From Isoetes taiwanensis (lineage: Eukaryota; Streptophyta; Lycopodiopsida; Isoetales; Isoetaceae), in contig JAJEKV010000028.1 in assembly GCA_021234155.1 (NCBI GenBank), forward strand, positions 14,939,928-15,003,927: a stretch of DNA of 64,000 nt. Reading direction: 5' to 3'. The notes under the pieces were generated by a model that did not search any database, was not told the origin of the DNA, and worked only from the letters and a program-made list of their open reading frames with translations. The position numbers and the translations under genes were made by a program. Of this stretch, positions 1 to 11,780 are shown one piece after another; position 1 is the first letter of the stretch, and every line of letters starts with the position of its first letter.

Positions 1-224
1 TCTTACTCATTCCTTCTACCAAGAATCTGGCTCAGAGTGATAAAGTCATTATACATTAGACTTTTGGCAACACAAATGAAAACTACATTGCTAAGCTGTA
101 TGATAAATCTTTAAGCTCTACATCGACAATTTAAGATTATATGGACAATAACATCAACAAAAGTTTCCAATGGACAAGGATGAATGGAAGTAGAAGGAGA
201 ATTAGAACAATCAAATGAAGCGAC

Positions 225-1500
225 ATGATAAAGATTATCAACACAAAGAGATCAGGGGTAATTCTGAACATTATCAACAGCTTTCTTCTGATGCTAAGGC
301 TATCTCAGGGGGTTAAAGTCCTGCAATTCTATGATAAGACAAAGGATAAGGGGAAGTCTCCCATGCAACTTAATGCATCTCATACTGATGACTTGCATAA
401 CATGCTTAATCAGGTCATTGCAGATGCTAAAGACAATCAAAATGTACAACATTATTCTTTGATGGCTTTTCCATCTCAAACAAAAGGTAAGAGTGATCCA
501 TTAATTAATAAAAGCTACAAAAGTCATGAAAGGGAAAAAGGCTATTTTTCAACCAGCCATATTCAAAGGTCTTAAAATATGTGATGACATTTTATCTCTG
601 GGGCATGGACATGTAAATAAGTCTGGGAAAATTACTGCAACATTAGCACAGACTAAATATTCTGATCAAGCAACAGAAAATGCTAGTGTCAAGAAATTTG
701 TCAGTACAGTTACAAATGAAGATATTGCAGGTAATACAGGGACTACATTATGTGCAAATACTTGCTCTAATCAAATAAAGGTTAAAGCCTCCACAATCAA
801 CAATTCTGAAGCTTTGGCAGAAACTATTAAGGAAGTTTAATCAAATGTTCCTGCTTCATCTGCATCAGCAAAAATTCATCTTCACAATATTGATAATCTT
901 GAAGACAAACCTGAAGATAAAATTGATTGTTCTAATCAATTTGAGGTACTTGCTAGTTTAAATGTTGATCAAGGGTTTAGATTTTTTATTGAGCATTAAA
1001 GTAAATCTTGAAAATTCTCTAGTTAATAAAATTTTTCTATCCCTTGCCAACAACCTTTCTCAGATTCCTTAATTGATTTGTCTCACATTCCTACACGCTC
1101 ATCTACCCTTTCTTCTCCTGTTTCCAAAGAAATTGCTGAGCAGCTTGCTACACTTTAAGATGGTCTCTTGTCAGGATTCAAAAATCAAGAGTTGAATACT
1201 GGTCATGAGAATGGTGAAAACAACAATGCACATTTGACAGATACTGTGAAGGAAACACCAGATCAAGGAAGTCCCCTCGATATTCCAACAGAAGACAAAG
1301 GACCAAATGATGATGTCCTCATTGATCCTGCCTACAATTGCTCTACAAAATCTCCTGCTACTCAGACCTCGACTCAGCCATTAAGATGCAGCAATGTTAA
1401 CAAATCTCCCAGGCGAGTACCTCTCTTTTATAACTCTGACAGTATTAACTCAAAAGAAGATGTTGTTAATATGTTTGAATTCATTCCTGGGGGCTGGTAG
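225..1500 (+). pseudogene. LINE ORF1 (gag-like) remnant
   Basis: Open segments at 225-575, 526-840 and 1168-1500 in shifting frames, rich in Ser, Thr, Asn and Lys. They sit directly upstream of the LINE endonuclease, where L1 elements carry ORF1, an RNA-binding protein. I see no intact zinc knuckle or RNA-binding domain, so the call rests mainly on position and composition. Confidence 0.45.
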
Positions 1501-2261
1501 TGATAAAGAGAATTGGGGTAAGGAATCTTACAAATAGCATCTCTGTCAATAATAAAAAGAGAGGTAAAAAAATCCAAGAAAAAAACCTCATCTCTAGTAG
1601 ATCCTATAAAACCCCTGCAGGGAACACTAGAAGCAAACAAAAGAGAAGAGGATAGCCTTTCTGTTTTCTGTTAACTTTATCTGATATTTCTGCTCTTACT
1701 TCTCTATACCTTTTATTTCCATGGAAATTCTTACATGGAATGTGAGAGGGATGAAAGGCCCTGTCAAAAGAAGAAGAATTATTTCCCAGCTAATGACATT
1801 ATTTTGCTCCAAGAAACCAAACTTCCAAAATTTGAGAGTTCTAGTTTAGCTGACTGGATCTACCTGGAGCTTCTTCAATCTGGAGAGAGTCTTGTGGAAC
1901 ATGTGGTGGCTTGATTATGATCTGAAAATCTATTACTCATTTATAACAGTCCCACTAATTGGTGGCAAGCAGTAATTTACTCTATTAATAATTCTACCTT
2001 TGGAGTTATTAATATTTATGCTCCTACTAATCCCATAGATAGAGAGCTTCTTTGGCCAGATATCAATTCTTGGATTAGCACTCAGCCATCTATTAATTGG
2101 ATTATCTCTGGTGACTTCAATAATACTCCAAATTGCGATATGAAATTGGGCAATATTCTGACGTTGGTATACTCGACCACATTGTTCAACGAATCGTTCC
2201 CAACAGTCTTTGCCTACTTTTAACAGATGGCAATCTTTTATGACCCACACTTTTCTTCGCA

Positions 2262-2908
2262 AGTTATCCCTATATTATGATCAAAATAAAGTACCAATGC
2301 AAAAAAAATCCAATCAAAAGAAAAGAGAATGAAAAATAAAAAAAAAAAAAAAAAAAAAAGAAAAAAACAGAGAAATCAATTGTCTGTAGTGTCTCCATCT
2401 CTTTGCCAATAATTTATTAAGTTCTGCCTCGTTCAATCCATGACCAAAGTTGTCAATTATATACCTTATTGGGATACTTTTATTGGGATTGAGACAGGTA
2501 GATGGGAGCGGCCGCAATTGCCGCGAGAAGCGAGACTATGTGCCTGTTGCCAGTTACAGGTTATTGAAGATGAAAGCCATACTCTTCTGAGTTGCCCTGC
2601 TTTTGAGATAGTCCGGAATCATTTTTTGACCTTAGCATTCCATTCCACCTCAGAGCACCATCTGTGCATGACTTGGCATTATACATACTTGAGGTTCTAG
2701 ATAAACATCTGCAATTACTAAGCCCCCAGTAGTCATTATCTCTGTTTGTCTAGTATCATCATTACTGCAAAGGTTTTTCCCTTGAAAACCTTTCGAGGCA
2801 GGGGTTTTTTAATCCTAGTAGTAATGATTGTACTAGCCCATTGTATGGGTCCCATGACCTATTGGTCTCCGTGGACGTTAAAAAAACTATTCTATATTCT
2901 ATTCATTT
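2262..2908 (+). mobile_element. Nested 5'-truncated LINE of another family
   Basis: A fragment inserted in the L1 endonuclease region. It starts near an A-rich stretch (2338-2360) and holds an ORF at 2440-2700 with a Cys/His-rich end (CACCQLQVIEDESHTLLSCP), the zinc-binding motif found at the C-terminus of many LINE reverse transcriptases. About 200 bp of 3' UTR follow, ending in degenerate TTCTA units. The same 3' UTR recurs at 59700-59895. The left boundary is uncertain because I see no clear target-site duplication. Confidence 0.6.
2711..2908 (+). repeat. LINE 3'-end repeat, copy A
   Basis: About 190 bp nearly identical to 59700-59895 and ending in TTCTA-type pentamers. It directly follows the zinc-binding ORF here, so it is best read as the 3' UTR of that LINE family, or of a SINE sharing its tail. 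Confidence 0.7.
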
Positions 2909-3718
2909 CTGATTCAAATTTGATTTATGTCCCCTCTTCCACTGCAAATTACACTTGGTCCAATAAGCAAAACAAATCTCATCGAGCAGTTCAATTTCTG
3001 ATCACCAGCCACAATTTCTCCATACTAGTCACTTGACCAGTTTACCTCGAGATGAAAATATCCTCTTCAAATTAAATTGCTCTCTCCTATCCAATGCTTA
3101 TTTCTGTGAGGATTTTAAAAGATTCTATCAATCTCTACAATCTGTGAATAATTCTGAGAATAATTTTGAGAATGATCACATTTCTATAAAAGGATTCTAT
3201 TCCAAGATTAAGCAAATTAAGAGTTGGGTTAAGAATTGATCAAAAACAAACCATATGGAGAAGATCACGCAAAAAGAAAATTATCTAGCCCAATGAGAGA
3301 AATTTGATCTCTTCTTCAATCTGATCCTTATAATATCAAAATCAAATAGGTGAGGAAATCCTAGAAAAGCATATTAAATCTATTGAGGAGGTTGAGGCTA
3401 AAAGTTCTACTATTAAATATAAAATCAAGTACAATAGTGAAATGGATAATGGCAGCTCCAAATTTTTTTTACAGAATAGCCAAGCATAGAATGCTTAATA
3501 GCTCTATTACTCGAGTGTTGTATAATAATGATAGCAGCATTGAGACTTCTGGTGAGATTAAAAAGTTTTTTCATAACAACTATGCTTCTCTTTTCAAGAA
3601 TAGTGATGCTAATTCTGATAGCAATGCCAAAAAAGACAACTTTATTTCTTTGTTGGACCACATTATCCTAAATTCCATTGATACAATGGAATAATGTATT
3701 GCTGCCATTCCTACTGAG

Positions 3719-4640
3719 CAAGAAATTTATAAGGTTCTTCTCAGCTTCAACAAAGATGAATCTTCAGGTCCTGATGGACTCCCTCCTGAGTTTTATATAC
3801 ACTTCTAGGACATTCTTAAAAATGATATCATTTCTTTAATTCATGGTTTCTGGAATGCTGAGCACTTACACCCTTCTATATCTGCTGGCTTCATTACCCT
3901 TATTCCTAAGGTAGATAAGCCTTTTGCTTTCTTTGATTGAAGGCCTATCTCCTTAACTAATGGTACTTCTAAGATTTGTGCTAAGATTATTGCAGCTCAT
4001 ATCAAAGGATTTCTTCAGAGAACTATCAATCTCAATCTGCTTTCTTGCCCGATAGGTTTATTTTAGATAATTATATTGTGGCTATGGAAGGTTTACATTA
4101 GAATAAGACATCTAGTCAAAATTGTGTTCTTCTAAAGTTGGATTTCAAAAGGGCTTTTGATTCTGTCAATTGGGACTTTCTTATGCTTACCTTAAAGATA
4201 ATTGGATTTAATTCTAAAATTATTGCTCTGATTCATGGTCTTAACTCTATGGCCAACTCTACTGTGCTAATTAATGGCTCTCCAACAAATTTCTTCCAAT
4301 TGTCTCGAGATGTTAGGTAAGGTTGCCCCCTGGCCCCTTATTTATTCTTAGTGGTGGCTGAAATGCTCACTAGATCTGTGGATTTTCATCAAGCCTCTAG
4401 AAATATTATTGGTCTCAATCTTCTAAATAATAGTGGCAGCCTTATAATATCTCAGTATGCAGATGACACCTTTGCTTTTCTTGACTCTACTCAAGACAAC
4501 ATTGCTAAATTCCTGGATATCATAGATCGTTTCTCTGCTGCGTCTGGTATTTATCTCTGCAAAAATAATGATCAATCATCAGTCTCTGCTTGTGGGCTAA
4601 ATATATGTGCTGAGACCACTCAGTTTGGGGTCGTGTTGTA
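3719..4640 (+). pseudogene. LINE reverse transcriptase domain, broken
   Basis: Segments typical of L1 RT in order: SSGPDGLPPEF (about 3763), RPISLTNGTSKICAKI (about 3942), motif A LDFKRAFDSVNWDFL (4138), GCPLAPYLF (about 4321) and motif C YADD (4456-4467). An RT copies the element RNA at the nicked target. In-frame stops are scattered through the domain (for example near 3808, 3938 and 4318), so it is inactive. The reading ends by 4660 without an RNase H or zinc-binding end. Confidence 0.85.
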
Positions 4641-4831
4641 TGCCGACATGTATGACTGATATTCAGGGAGCCTGATCCACTTGACAGTCCCTACACCCCT
4701 CTTATATTTCTTGGAATTTCATACTATAGCAGATTTGTTATAAATTTCAGTTTGTTTACCACATACTAGGTGCATTTATATGTGTACTAATTTGATAAAA
4801 TAACTTGACGTCTAATGAGATTTTTATGCAG

Positions 4832-5923
4832 CTTTATAATGAGGACCAAGATCAACTACAAGGAATGATGATAGTAATGACTGGATATATCACAATCTTA
4901 ACGCTGCTGCTACAACAAAATGAAGGTAACTCCATCGGCAAGCTAGTACAAGACGAGGTTACACATTGCAAGCATTAGGGTATGAGAACATTTGTGGACA
5001 TCGTTTAGGCGAGTGGTGGGTGAAGCCAAGAAGCTTTACTTGGTTTGATCGCTTCGTAAAGGGATATTACAATGATGCAAGGTGGAAGAGGACCTTTAGG
5101 ATGTCAAAGGATTGCTTTGAGTTTTTATGCAACAGTTTGAGTAATGAGATTGAAAAGCAAGACACGCATTATAGAAAGGCTATCCCTGTGGATGTTAGAG
5201 TAGGATGTTGCCTGCTAAAATTGTTTAGAGGGTCGGATTATTTGATCCTATCAGAGAAATTTGGTATAGGGGAGAGTAGTGCACATATGATAGTGATGGA
5301 AGTTTGCAAAGCTATTGTGGAAGTGTTTGGACATAAAATAAAATTCCCATCAGGTGCAGACTTAGAGGAGATCAATGCTGGATTTCAACAAGTTTCGAAA
5401 TTGCCAAATGTTGGTGAGTTTCAGTCTCGTGATCTATGCTTTTGTCAATTTTGTTGTTGATTTCAATTTTGCCAAATTTGTTGTTGATTTATGCTTGAGT
5501 TATAGAATTCAAGGATGAGATGAGCTTGAATGGAATTAGGATAACTTATAGATATGATGATCTTGTGTGAAGGATGAACCAGCAAAACAACTCATGACTA
5601 ACACTTTTGCTTTTGCAGCTGGTGCAATCGATTGTACCCACCTTGAAAACATACAACCTGCAGGTCCAGCTGGGTTTGATTGCTACGATAGAAAATGCAG
5701 ATTCAGCATCATTATGCAAGCAGTTTGTGATACAAAGCGAAGATTCCTGGACATATTTTGTGGATATCCTGGATCTGTGCATGATGTTAGAGTATTGAGA
5801 AATTCAAGTCTCAAGAAAAGGATTGAAGAATGCCAACTATTGCAAGCACCTACTGTGGATATTGTCTTTAGGAGGGAGCTAAAACCATACTTGTTGGGAG
5901 ATAATGGTTATAAATGTTTATAA
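4832..5923 (+). pseudogene. PIF/Harbinger transposase gene, 2 exons, 3' truncated
   Basis: An ALP1/HARBI1-like DDE nuclease gene. The main exon reads from about 4868 with a frame change before 4966, then stays open to 5413 and includes a helix-turn-helix-like part (LSEKFGIGESSAHMIV). A 205-bp GT-AG intron (5414-5618) joins in frame: exon 1 ends LPNV plus one base, and exon 2 continues A-GAIDCTH, rebuilding the family motif around the first catalytic Asp. The second Asp is in PGSVHDVRVL and the third in LLGDNGY. Translation stops at 5923 directly after LLGDNGY, so the SVERxFG-like end with the catalytic Glu is missing. The long open frame shows it is younger than the neighbouring LINE. No terminal repeats found. 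Confidence 0.85.
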
Positions 5924-6453
5924 TGGTTATTTTTGGCAACAACAAAATAAGAAGAAGCTAATGGTTCGGAGGATCCCTTGCTTATATAAGCTTGCCAAAA
6001 ATGGAATCAGCTAAAGTAATAAGCTTCTAAATTTTAAAAGGAAATACTGAATCTGAAGTTGGCATCCGAAATCAAGAGCAGCTTAGTTTGCCATAGAAAA
6101 GCCCAACAATCTGAACAATAGAAGATTAAGGCACTCTGGTAAGGCTGAAAAATGGAAAAAGCAATAACAGAAGATGTTTTGCCCATAGATAATGGGATCA
6201 AACATAAAAAAGGGATAGGAAACGGTGCAGAAGAAAGTTAGATCAAGCAATCAAACCTGACGAATTAGATGGAACTAATAACAAAAGAAAATTGTTGTGA
6301 TCAAACCATGGCCATAAACATGCAAAACATCTCAGAACCTAAAACGGAAATACCTTTTTATTGCTCAAAAAACTCACTAGAACTCCAAAACTACCCAGAA
6401 ATTCTAGAAGCAATTTTGTCGGATCTGTCGCGTATGCAATGGAGAGACATGAT
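5924..6453. other. Non-coding stretch left of the copia insertion
   Basis: No gene recognised. It is A-rich on the plus strand and continuous with 11052 onward before the copia element inserted. On the minus strand it resembles plant 5' UTR or intron sequence, but no protein can be assigned. Confidence 0.4.
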
Positions 6454-6458
6454 ACCAG
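6454..6458. repeat. Copia target-site duplication, left (ACCAG)
   Basis: ACCAG directly precedes the left LTR and is repeated at 11047-11051 directly after the right LTR: the 5-bp duplication left by LTR-retrotransposon integrase. Confidence 0.9.
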
Positions 6459-6644
6459 TGAAAAGTACAGAGAGCAAGAATACAAACCAAAACAACTATA
6501 GCTAAATACATCCGGGCGGATCTGTCGTGATGAGATCCTTGAGCAACGATAAGAATAGAAAAGACAATAAGCCCTAACTGAACTGAACAGTAACAAAGTG
6601 GCAAGTAATTGCCCAATACGTGTCAGGCTGTGAGAGTTTCAACA
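6459..6644 (-). repeat. Copia 3' LTR
   Basis: 186 bp starting TGAAAAGTACAGAG and ending GTTTCAACA in plus orientation; matches 10846-11046 except for about 15 bp missing in the middle and a few substitutions. The polypurine tract abuts it on the right. Confidence 0.92.
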
Positions 6645-6655
6645 CTCCCCCCCAC
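6645..6655 (-). other. Copia polypurine tract
   Basis: On the minus strand GTGGGGGGGAG lies directly against the LTR start TGTTGAAAC, the position of the plus-strand DNA primer. Confidence 0.85.
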
Positions 6656-6659
6656 GCCT

Positions 6660-9600
6660 GAGACAAATGCAGAAATGCCAAGAGCTGCTCGATGTCGAAG
6701 AAAATGATCACGAGGGAGCGCTTTGGTGAAACCATCAGCTAAGTAGGAATGTACTGCAGCTGAAGGAGGCCTTCTTCAATCTGTTCCCGCACATAATGAT
6801 AGTGTATAGGAATATGATTTGTATGAGTTCGATGAGCAGGAACTTGGGCCAGATTAATAGCACTGGTGTTATCCACCCAAACTGGAATGGGATGAGAAGA
6901 TTGATTGAGAACAAAATGAATCAGCCTATCATATGCTACCAAATCACGAGCTCCTGAGAAAGAGCAAGGTACTTTGCTTCTGCAGATGATCGTGCCACAG
7001 TAGACTGCTTATGTGTTAACCAACCAATAAGACCACCATGAAGGAAATAAGCATAGCCAGTAGTAGAGCGGCCACGAGCGTTGGTTCCATGACTTGCATC
7101 AACCATGAGAGAAAGGTGAGGATATGATCCAGAAGAGAAAGTAATGCCAAAACGAGAGGAGGCTTGCAGATAGCGAAAGGATTCGCTTTGCTAAGGACCA
7201 ATGATATTCAGCGAATTTGTCATTAAACTGGATGAGAGTAATGACAGCAAATGAGATATTTGGACGTGTACAAATCATAAGGTACATCAGGCTGCCGATC
7301 AGAGAACGAAAAGGAAGATCAGGGCAAGAAGAAACTAGAGGTGGATCAGCAAACAAGTTCAAATTTGGCTCCATGGGTGTTGCTGCAGGACGAGCATCAA
7401 GCATCTGGAATCGAGCCAGAATTTCTTGAGTGTATAAATGTTGATGAAGATGGAGAAGACGTTTGGAGCGGTCTCTACAAATGTGCAGGCCAAGAAAAAA
7501 AGAGGCTTCACCAAGATATTTCATGGAAAATTGATGGCAAAGGAGCTTGTAGATGTCATCAAGAGTGGGTTTATGATTTCCAAGGAGCAACATGTCATCA
7601 ATGTAAAGCAAAATCAGTGTAATGTGGCCAGAGTCGCGGCGGAGGTAGACATTAAATTTTGTGGAAGAGCAAATAAAACTGAGAGCACAAAGAGCAGCAT
7701 CAAATTTTTGGAACCAAGCTCGTGAGGCTTGTTTAAGGCCATAGATGGCTTTCCTCAAGCGACACACATGATGTGGAAAATGTGGATCTTCAAAACCTGG
7801 TGGCTGGCGCATATAAACTTCTTCTTGTAGGTCCCCATGCAAAAAGGCGGTTTGAACATCAAGTTGAATGATGTCCCAGTCTTCTTTGGCAGCAATAGCA
7901 AGAATTGTCCTTACGCTGGTCATCTGGATCACTGGGCTGAAAGTCTCATCATAATCAACACCATGAATTTGTGTGAAACCACGGGCAACAAGGCGAGCTT
8001 TGTAGCGGTCTAAAGTACCATCAGCTTTGTACTTCTTTGCAAAAATCCACTTGGAGTCAACTACGGTGCGGTCAGACGGTAAAGGAACAAGATCCCAAAC
8101 ATGGTTTTGAGACATGGAATCAAGTTCTTGAATGGCAGCAGTGTTCCAATGAGGAGCTTCTGGTCCATGTAGTGCAGCGTGAATGGAAGATGGAGCATCG
8201 GTGGTAGCAAGGCAGACCCATTCAGCTAAGCTAGCTTCGGCATTTTCAAGGATTTTTAACGAAGGAGTTCGAGTGCGTTGACTGCGCGTAAGAGGAGGAT
8301 GTAGTGGAGCAGGTGGCAAGACAATGGGTTCGGTAGGTGAGGGAGGCATTGGAATTGGAGGAAAGACAATGGGTTCGGTAGGTGAGGCAGGCATTGAAAT
8401 CGGAGCAATAGAGGATACAACAGTACGTATGGTAGTGGTAGAAGGATGTTCTATGGGAGGACGATGAGAACATGCTAGAATTTCAGCAGTTTGATCAATG
8501 AGAGCAGAGGATGGATCAGAAACCAAGAGATTCCAATCAATGAAATCTGCATCTTCTTCTTGACCAGGAATGGAGAATTCATCGAAATGAACATCTGAGC
8601 TAATAAGTACCTGATTGGAATGAGGATCCCAGCATTTATAGTCCTTGTGGTTTGGAGAATAACCAATAAAATGACATGGAATACTCTTGTCAGCAAACTT
8701 GGAGCGCAAAGCCTTTGGCACGGCAGACGAGAGACATCGGGTTTGGACCCAAACCATGCTTCATGAGGAGTGGAATTCATGAGGAGTGCAATAGTTGGTG
8801 CGAAATTCTGAGTATGGACAGTAGTAGCAACAGCTTCTTCCCAAAAGTGCTTGCCAAGATGTCCCGGAATAAGAAGGCTTTTGGCGGCCTCACAAATTGT
8901 GCGGTTCTTGCGCTCCGCAACACCGTTTTATTGCGGGTTGTGTCAAGTGGTCAATTGCCTGTGTATACCAGCCTCATTGCAAAGGTCATGAAAAAGAGTG
9001 CCAATGAATTCGCCACCACCGTCTGTTCTAAGACATTTGATTCTCTTAGCCATCTGATTTTCTGTAGAGGCCTTGAAAAGTTTAAATGCATCAAGTGCTT
9101 GACTTTTCTTTTTCAGAAAATATACCATGACCCTGCGACTATAGTCGTCAATGAACGACCAGATCTGCTAAGTACCTCCATGGGACCACATAAGTCCGAA
9201 TGGATCAATTGTAGGATTTCAGTTGCGCGAGTACCTACTGCAGTATAGGATCTGCGCGCATGTTTGCCCAACATACAAGCATGACAGAGATCAAGATCCA
9301 GAGGAGGAAGGTCGTGAATTCCATTGACCATGAATTTAATGCTTCTGGGATTCAAATGAGCCATTCTGCGGTGCCAAAGAATGAGAGGGCATTTGGATTT
9401 TTCTGTGAGAAGGTTTTCATTTGCAGGAAGAAGTGGAATCTCATAAAGTTTTCCATGTCGATGCCCTTTTGCAAGAGGATTCCTTGGAAGAATGATATCC
9501 TTAGAATATATAAGCACGGAATCATCAGTAAAAACAGTAAATATGTCTTGATCAGCTAATTTGGCTACAGAAAGCAGATTCTTGCGAAGGCTAGGAACCA

Positions 9601-10779
9601 ATAATGCATTGGAGAAAAGAGCAACCGTGCCTTGAAGAAGAGGAAGGTTAAATGTACCTTTCTCCAATGATGGAAATTTGAGCGTGAGATCCTAATTGGA
9701 CGCCTCCTTGTACTTTTCGATAATTGGAAAGAAGCATAGGATCATTTACCATGATGGAAGTGCAAGCTGAATCAACAGCCAAAACTGGAGAAGGAAGCTC
9801 CGTAGAAAAGACTTCTTCGGCAAGAGGGTCTGCTGCAACATGAAAGACTTCTTCAGGAGAAGGTTCTGACAGAAAAATTATTTCAGATATGCATGCCTCT
9901 TCCATAAGACAATTTTCTTCCTGTATAGTGAGGGCCTCAACCATACGAGCAAGTTCATCAGGTTTTTTATCTGAAACTGGAGCTGAGCCACTAGAGCTGC
10001 TGGAAACAGACTTTTTCTGAGAAGAAGATCCGGCATAAGGCTTGCTAGGATATAAACCAAGGCAATTCCTGCATTGATCTTTGCGGAGTGGAGTGCCGTC
10101 ACGAGCCATGGGTCTTTTGCTCTGAGATGCGGAAGGGTTTGAATATGGCGTGCGAGATTGTGCCACAAAAGCCTGCTCAGGACGACAGCGGTCTCCCCGC
10201 TATGTATGCATCAGGGCAATTTCAACAAGGTCTTCCACAACTTCTTCCATATTGGCGGTTTTCTTTGTGGACATAAGCATGTCAACAGTACCACTCCATG
10301 ATGCAGGAAGAGAGCTATACAGGCGCAATTTCTTCTGCGGATTAGACAAGGCATGTTGATGTCCAGCATGTGCGAGTTGATCAAATTTTTCTTGAAGCTT
10401 TGCTAGATGGACATGATCCTGATAACGAATGGCCTCAAGTTGCTGGTGAATGTGCAGCAATTCGACTTCAGACTTGGTGCCATATCTGGTGCTGAGAAAA
10501 TTCCATAAGGATTTACTTTCCTTTTCTAATTCACCTTGAACTCTTTGATAAGCACATGGCTATGCAAGCCAATGCTCTACTGTCCTTCTGCTTCCAGAGC
10601 AGGAGGGCTTTTTGTTGTGTCGGATCATCTTCCTTGGTGATGGTCGGCCTAGGCTAAGAGCCTTCAACTACTTCCCAAAGCAATTCAGCTTTGAGATATA
10701 AGATAACCATTCGTCTCCATCCATCGTACCCCTTACCATCAAAAGCTTGAGGACGCAGATGCACAAGAGCAGAATTCAT
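6660..10779 (-). pseudogene. Copia gag-pol polyprotein, frame-broken
   Basis: The polyprotein starts at the ATG at 10779 (MNSALVHLRP, followed by GYDGWRRM, a copia gag start). Going down the minus strand: gag to about 10000; a protease-like segment near 9760 with DSACTS where DSGAT is expected; integrase zinc-binding part with HRRMAHLN and CHACMLGKHAR (9280-9420); integrase core with RTDGGGEF (about 9030); RT with DVQTAFLHGDL (about 7855) and YIDDMLL (about 7595); RNase H with STVARSSAEAKY (about 7000); and a copia-type end LADGFTKALPRDHF just before the LTR. The longest uninterrupted part, 7099-8757, covers the end of integrase and most of RT. Breaks separate gag, integrase, RT and RNase H, so no full polyprotein is possible as written. 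Confidence 0.9.
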
Positions 10780-10831
10780 GTTTGCCATTCACGTAACACA
10801 GGATCTCTCGATTATGAAATCAATCGAAGGC

Positions 10832-10845
10832 CTGCTCTGATACCA
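10832..10845 (-). other. Copia primer-binding site (initiator Met tRNA)
   Basis: On the minus strand TGGTATCAGAGCAGG follows the LTR end directly. It is complementary to the 3' end of plant initiator methionine tRNA, the usual primer for copia minus-strand synthesis. Confidence 0.92.
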
Positions 10846-11046
10846 TGAAAAGTACAGAGAGCAAGAATACAAACCAAAACAACTACTTCTTCCATTGATC
10901 AAGAAAGCTAAATACATCCGGGCGGATCTGTCATGATGAGATCCTCAACGATAAGAATAGAAAAGACAATAAGCCCTAACTGAACTGAACAGTAACAAAG
11001 TGGCAAGTAATTGCCCAATAAGTGTCAGGCTGTGAGAGTTTCAACA
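10846..11046 (-). repeat. Copia 5' LTR
   Basis: 201 bp, TG...CA, matching the left LTR with about 15 extra bases (a CTTCTTCCATTGATC-like segment). It should hold the element promoter. Confidence 0.92.
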
Positions 11047-11051
11047 ACCAG
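11047..11051. repeat. Copia target-site duplication, right (ACCAG)
   Basis: Repeats 6454-6458 exactly. Confidence 0.9.
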
Positions 11052-11780
11052 ATCCGAATAGACACCAGATCCCGCCAGGAAACTTCCAAGAAAATCCCAG
11101 CTTCTTTAGACACGACCCCAGGACTTCCTCAAGGTGACTCTGCAGCAAACTCAACACAAAACTAAGAATCGGGAAGAACAGACCATTTTTGAAAGGTAGA
11201 CCAATCCAGAAAAACTAGAAAGCCTTGAAAGCCTTGAGTAAACCGTCTAGAGAGAGGGGCACCATCAAACTCAAAAGCCTAATAAGCATAGAAGACGGTG
11301 TCCTTGAAACCACCGAAAACGCTGTCGATTGTAGAACTGCCAGAGGCCCGAGTCTGGCTATTGTAGAGGTCATAGAGAAATCCCTCCATTCACGAATTCA
11401 GACAAGATTATGCAATATTATTCAAAGACAAGATTATGCAATATTATTTAAAGAGTGTGCAAGGTAGGAAATCTGATGGACGAGGGAGACTGTGAAGGAC
11501 AAACTTGTGGAGCCAGTGAATGAGCAGAATGGAAAGGAGCTCAAGAGAACGCCGATAACTGGAAAAGAAGAAGGAGCCAATATAAATAGGAGATGCAAGG
11601 AAGCACAATTTCATTAAAATGAGAAATTTCGTGATTCCAATTAGGGACGAAAATCCTTTTTAGTCCATTTTATGACGATTTTTTGAGCAATTATGGTGCC
11701 ATTTAGCAAAAAAAAATGCATCTAAAGTGCCATTTATTGGCGTCCCCATCCAAGGAATGTCGGTTCTATTGCTATTGCAA
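11052..11780. other. Non-coding stretch with a possible TATA box
   Basis: No gene recognised. TATAAATA at 11581-11588 on the plus strand lies about 200 bp before the first recombinase-like reading, so it could be the promoter of that gene; this is position only. An 18-bp sequence (AGACAAGATTATGCAATATTA) is tandemly repeated near 11400-11450. Confidence 0.35.

Larger units (their letters stand above)
1721..3036 (+). pseudogene. LINE ORF2 endonuclease domain, broken
   Basis: The ATG at 1721 opens MEILTWNVRGMKGPVKRRR, the standard start of plant L1 ORF2, where the Asn of the WNVRG motif belongs to the apurinic endonuclease active site that nicks target DNA. After a frame change, residues resembling INIYAPTNP and WIISGDFNNTP (about 1985-2125) match the middle of the domain. 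The domain is split by an insertion at about 2262-2908. Its C-terminal part resumes at about 2910-3036 with a degraded SDH-like segment. Several stops; not functional. Confidence 0.75.
1..4640 (+). mobile_element. Degenerate L1-type LINE retrotransposon
   Basis: A plus-strand non-LTR retrotransposon whose parts lie in the expected order: low-complexity ORF1 (about 225-1500), apurinic endonuclease (from 1721) and reverse transcriptase (about 3719-4600). Every part has internal stops or frameshifts, so it is a fossil. The endonuclease is interrupted at about 2262-2908 by a second, unrelated LINE fragment, after which the endonuclease reading resumes. The 5' end lies outside the window and I see no intact 3' tail; the end at about 4640 is where RT similarity stops. 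The plant L1 assignment rests on the endonuclease start and on RT motifs A and C. Confidence 0.85.
6459..11046 (-). mobile_element. Complete Ty1/copia LTR retrotransposon
   Basis: A 4,588-bp element on the minus strand with short LTRs (6459-6644 and 10846-11046), TG...CA ends, a 5-bp ACCAG duplication, an initiator Met tRNA primer site beside the right LTR and a G-rich polypurine tract beside the left LTR. The internal region encodes gag, protease, integrase, RT and RNase H in copia order (integrase before RT). LTRs differ by small indels and the polyprotein has several frame breaks, so it is recognisable but probably inactive. It is a fairly short copia element. Confidence 0.95.
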
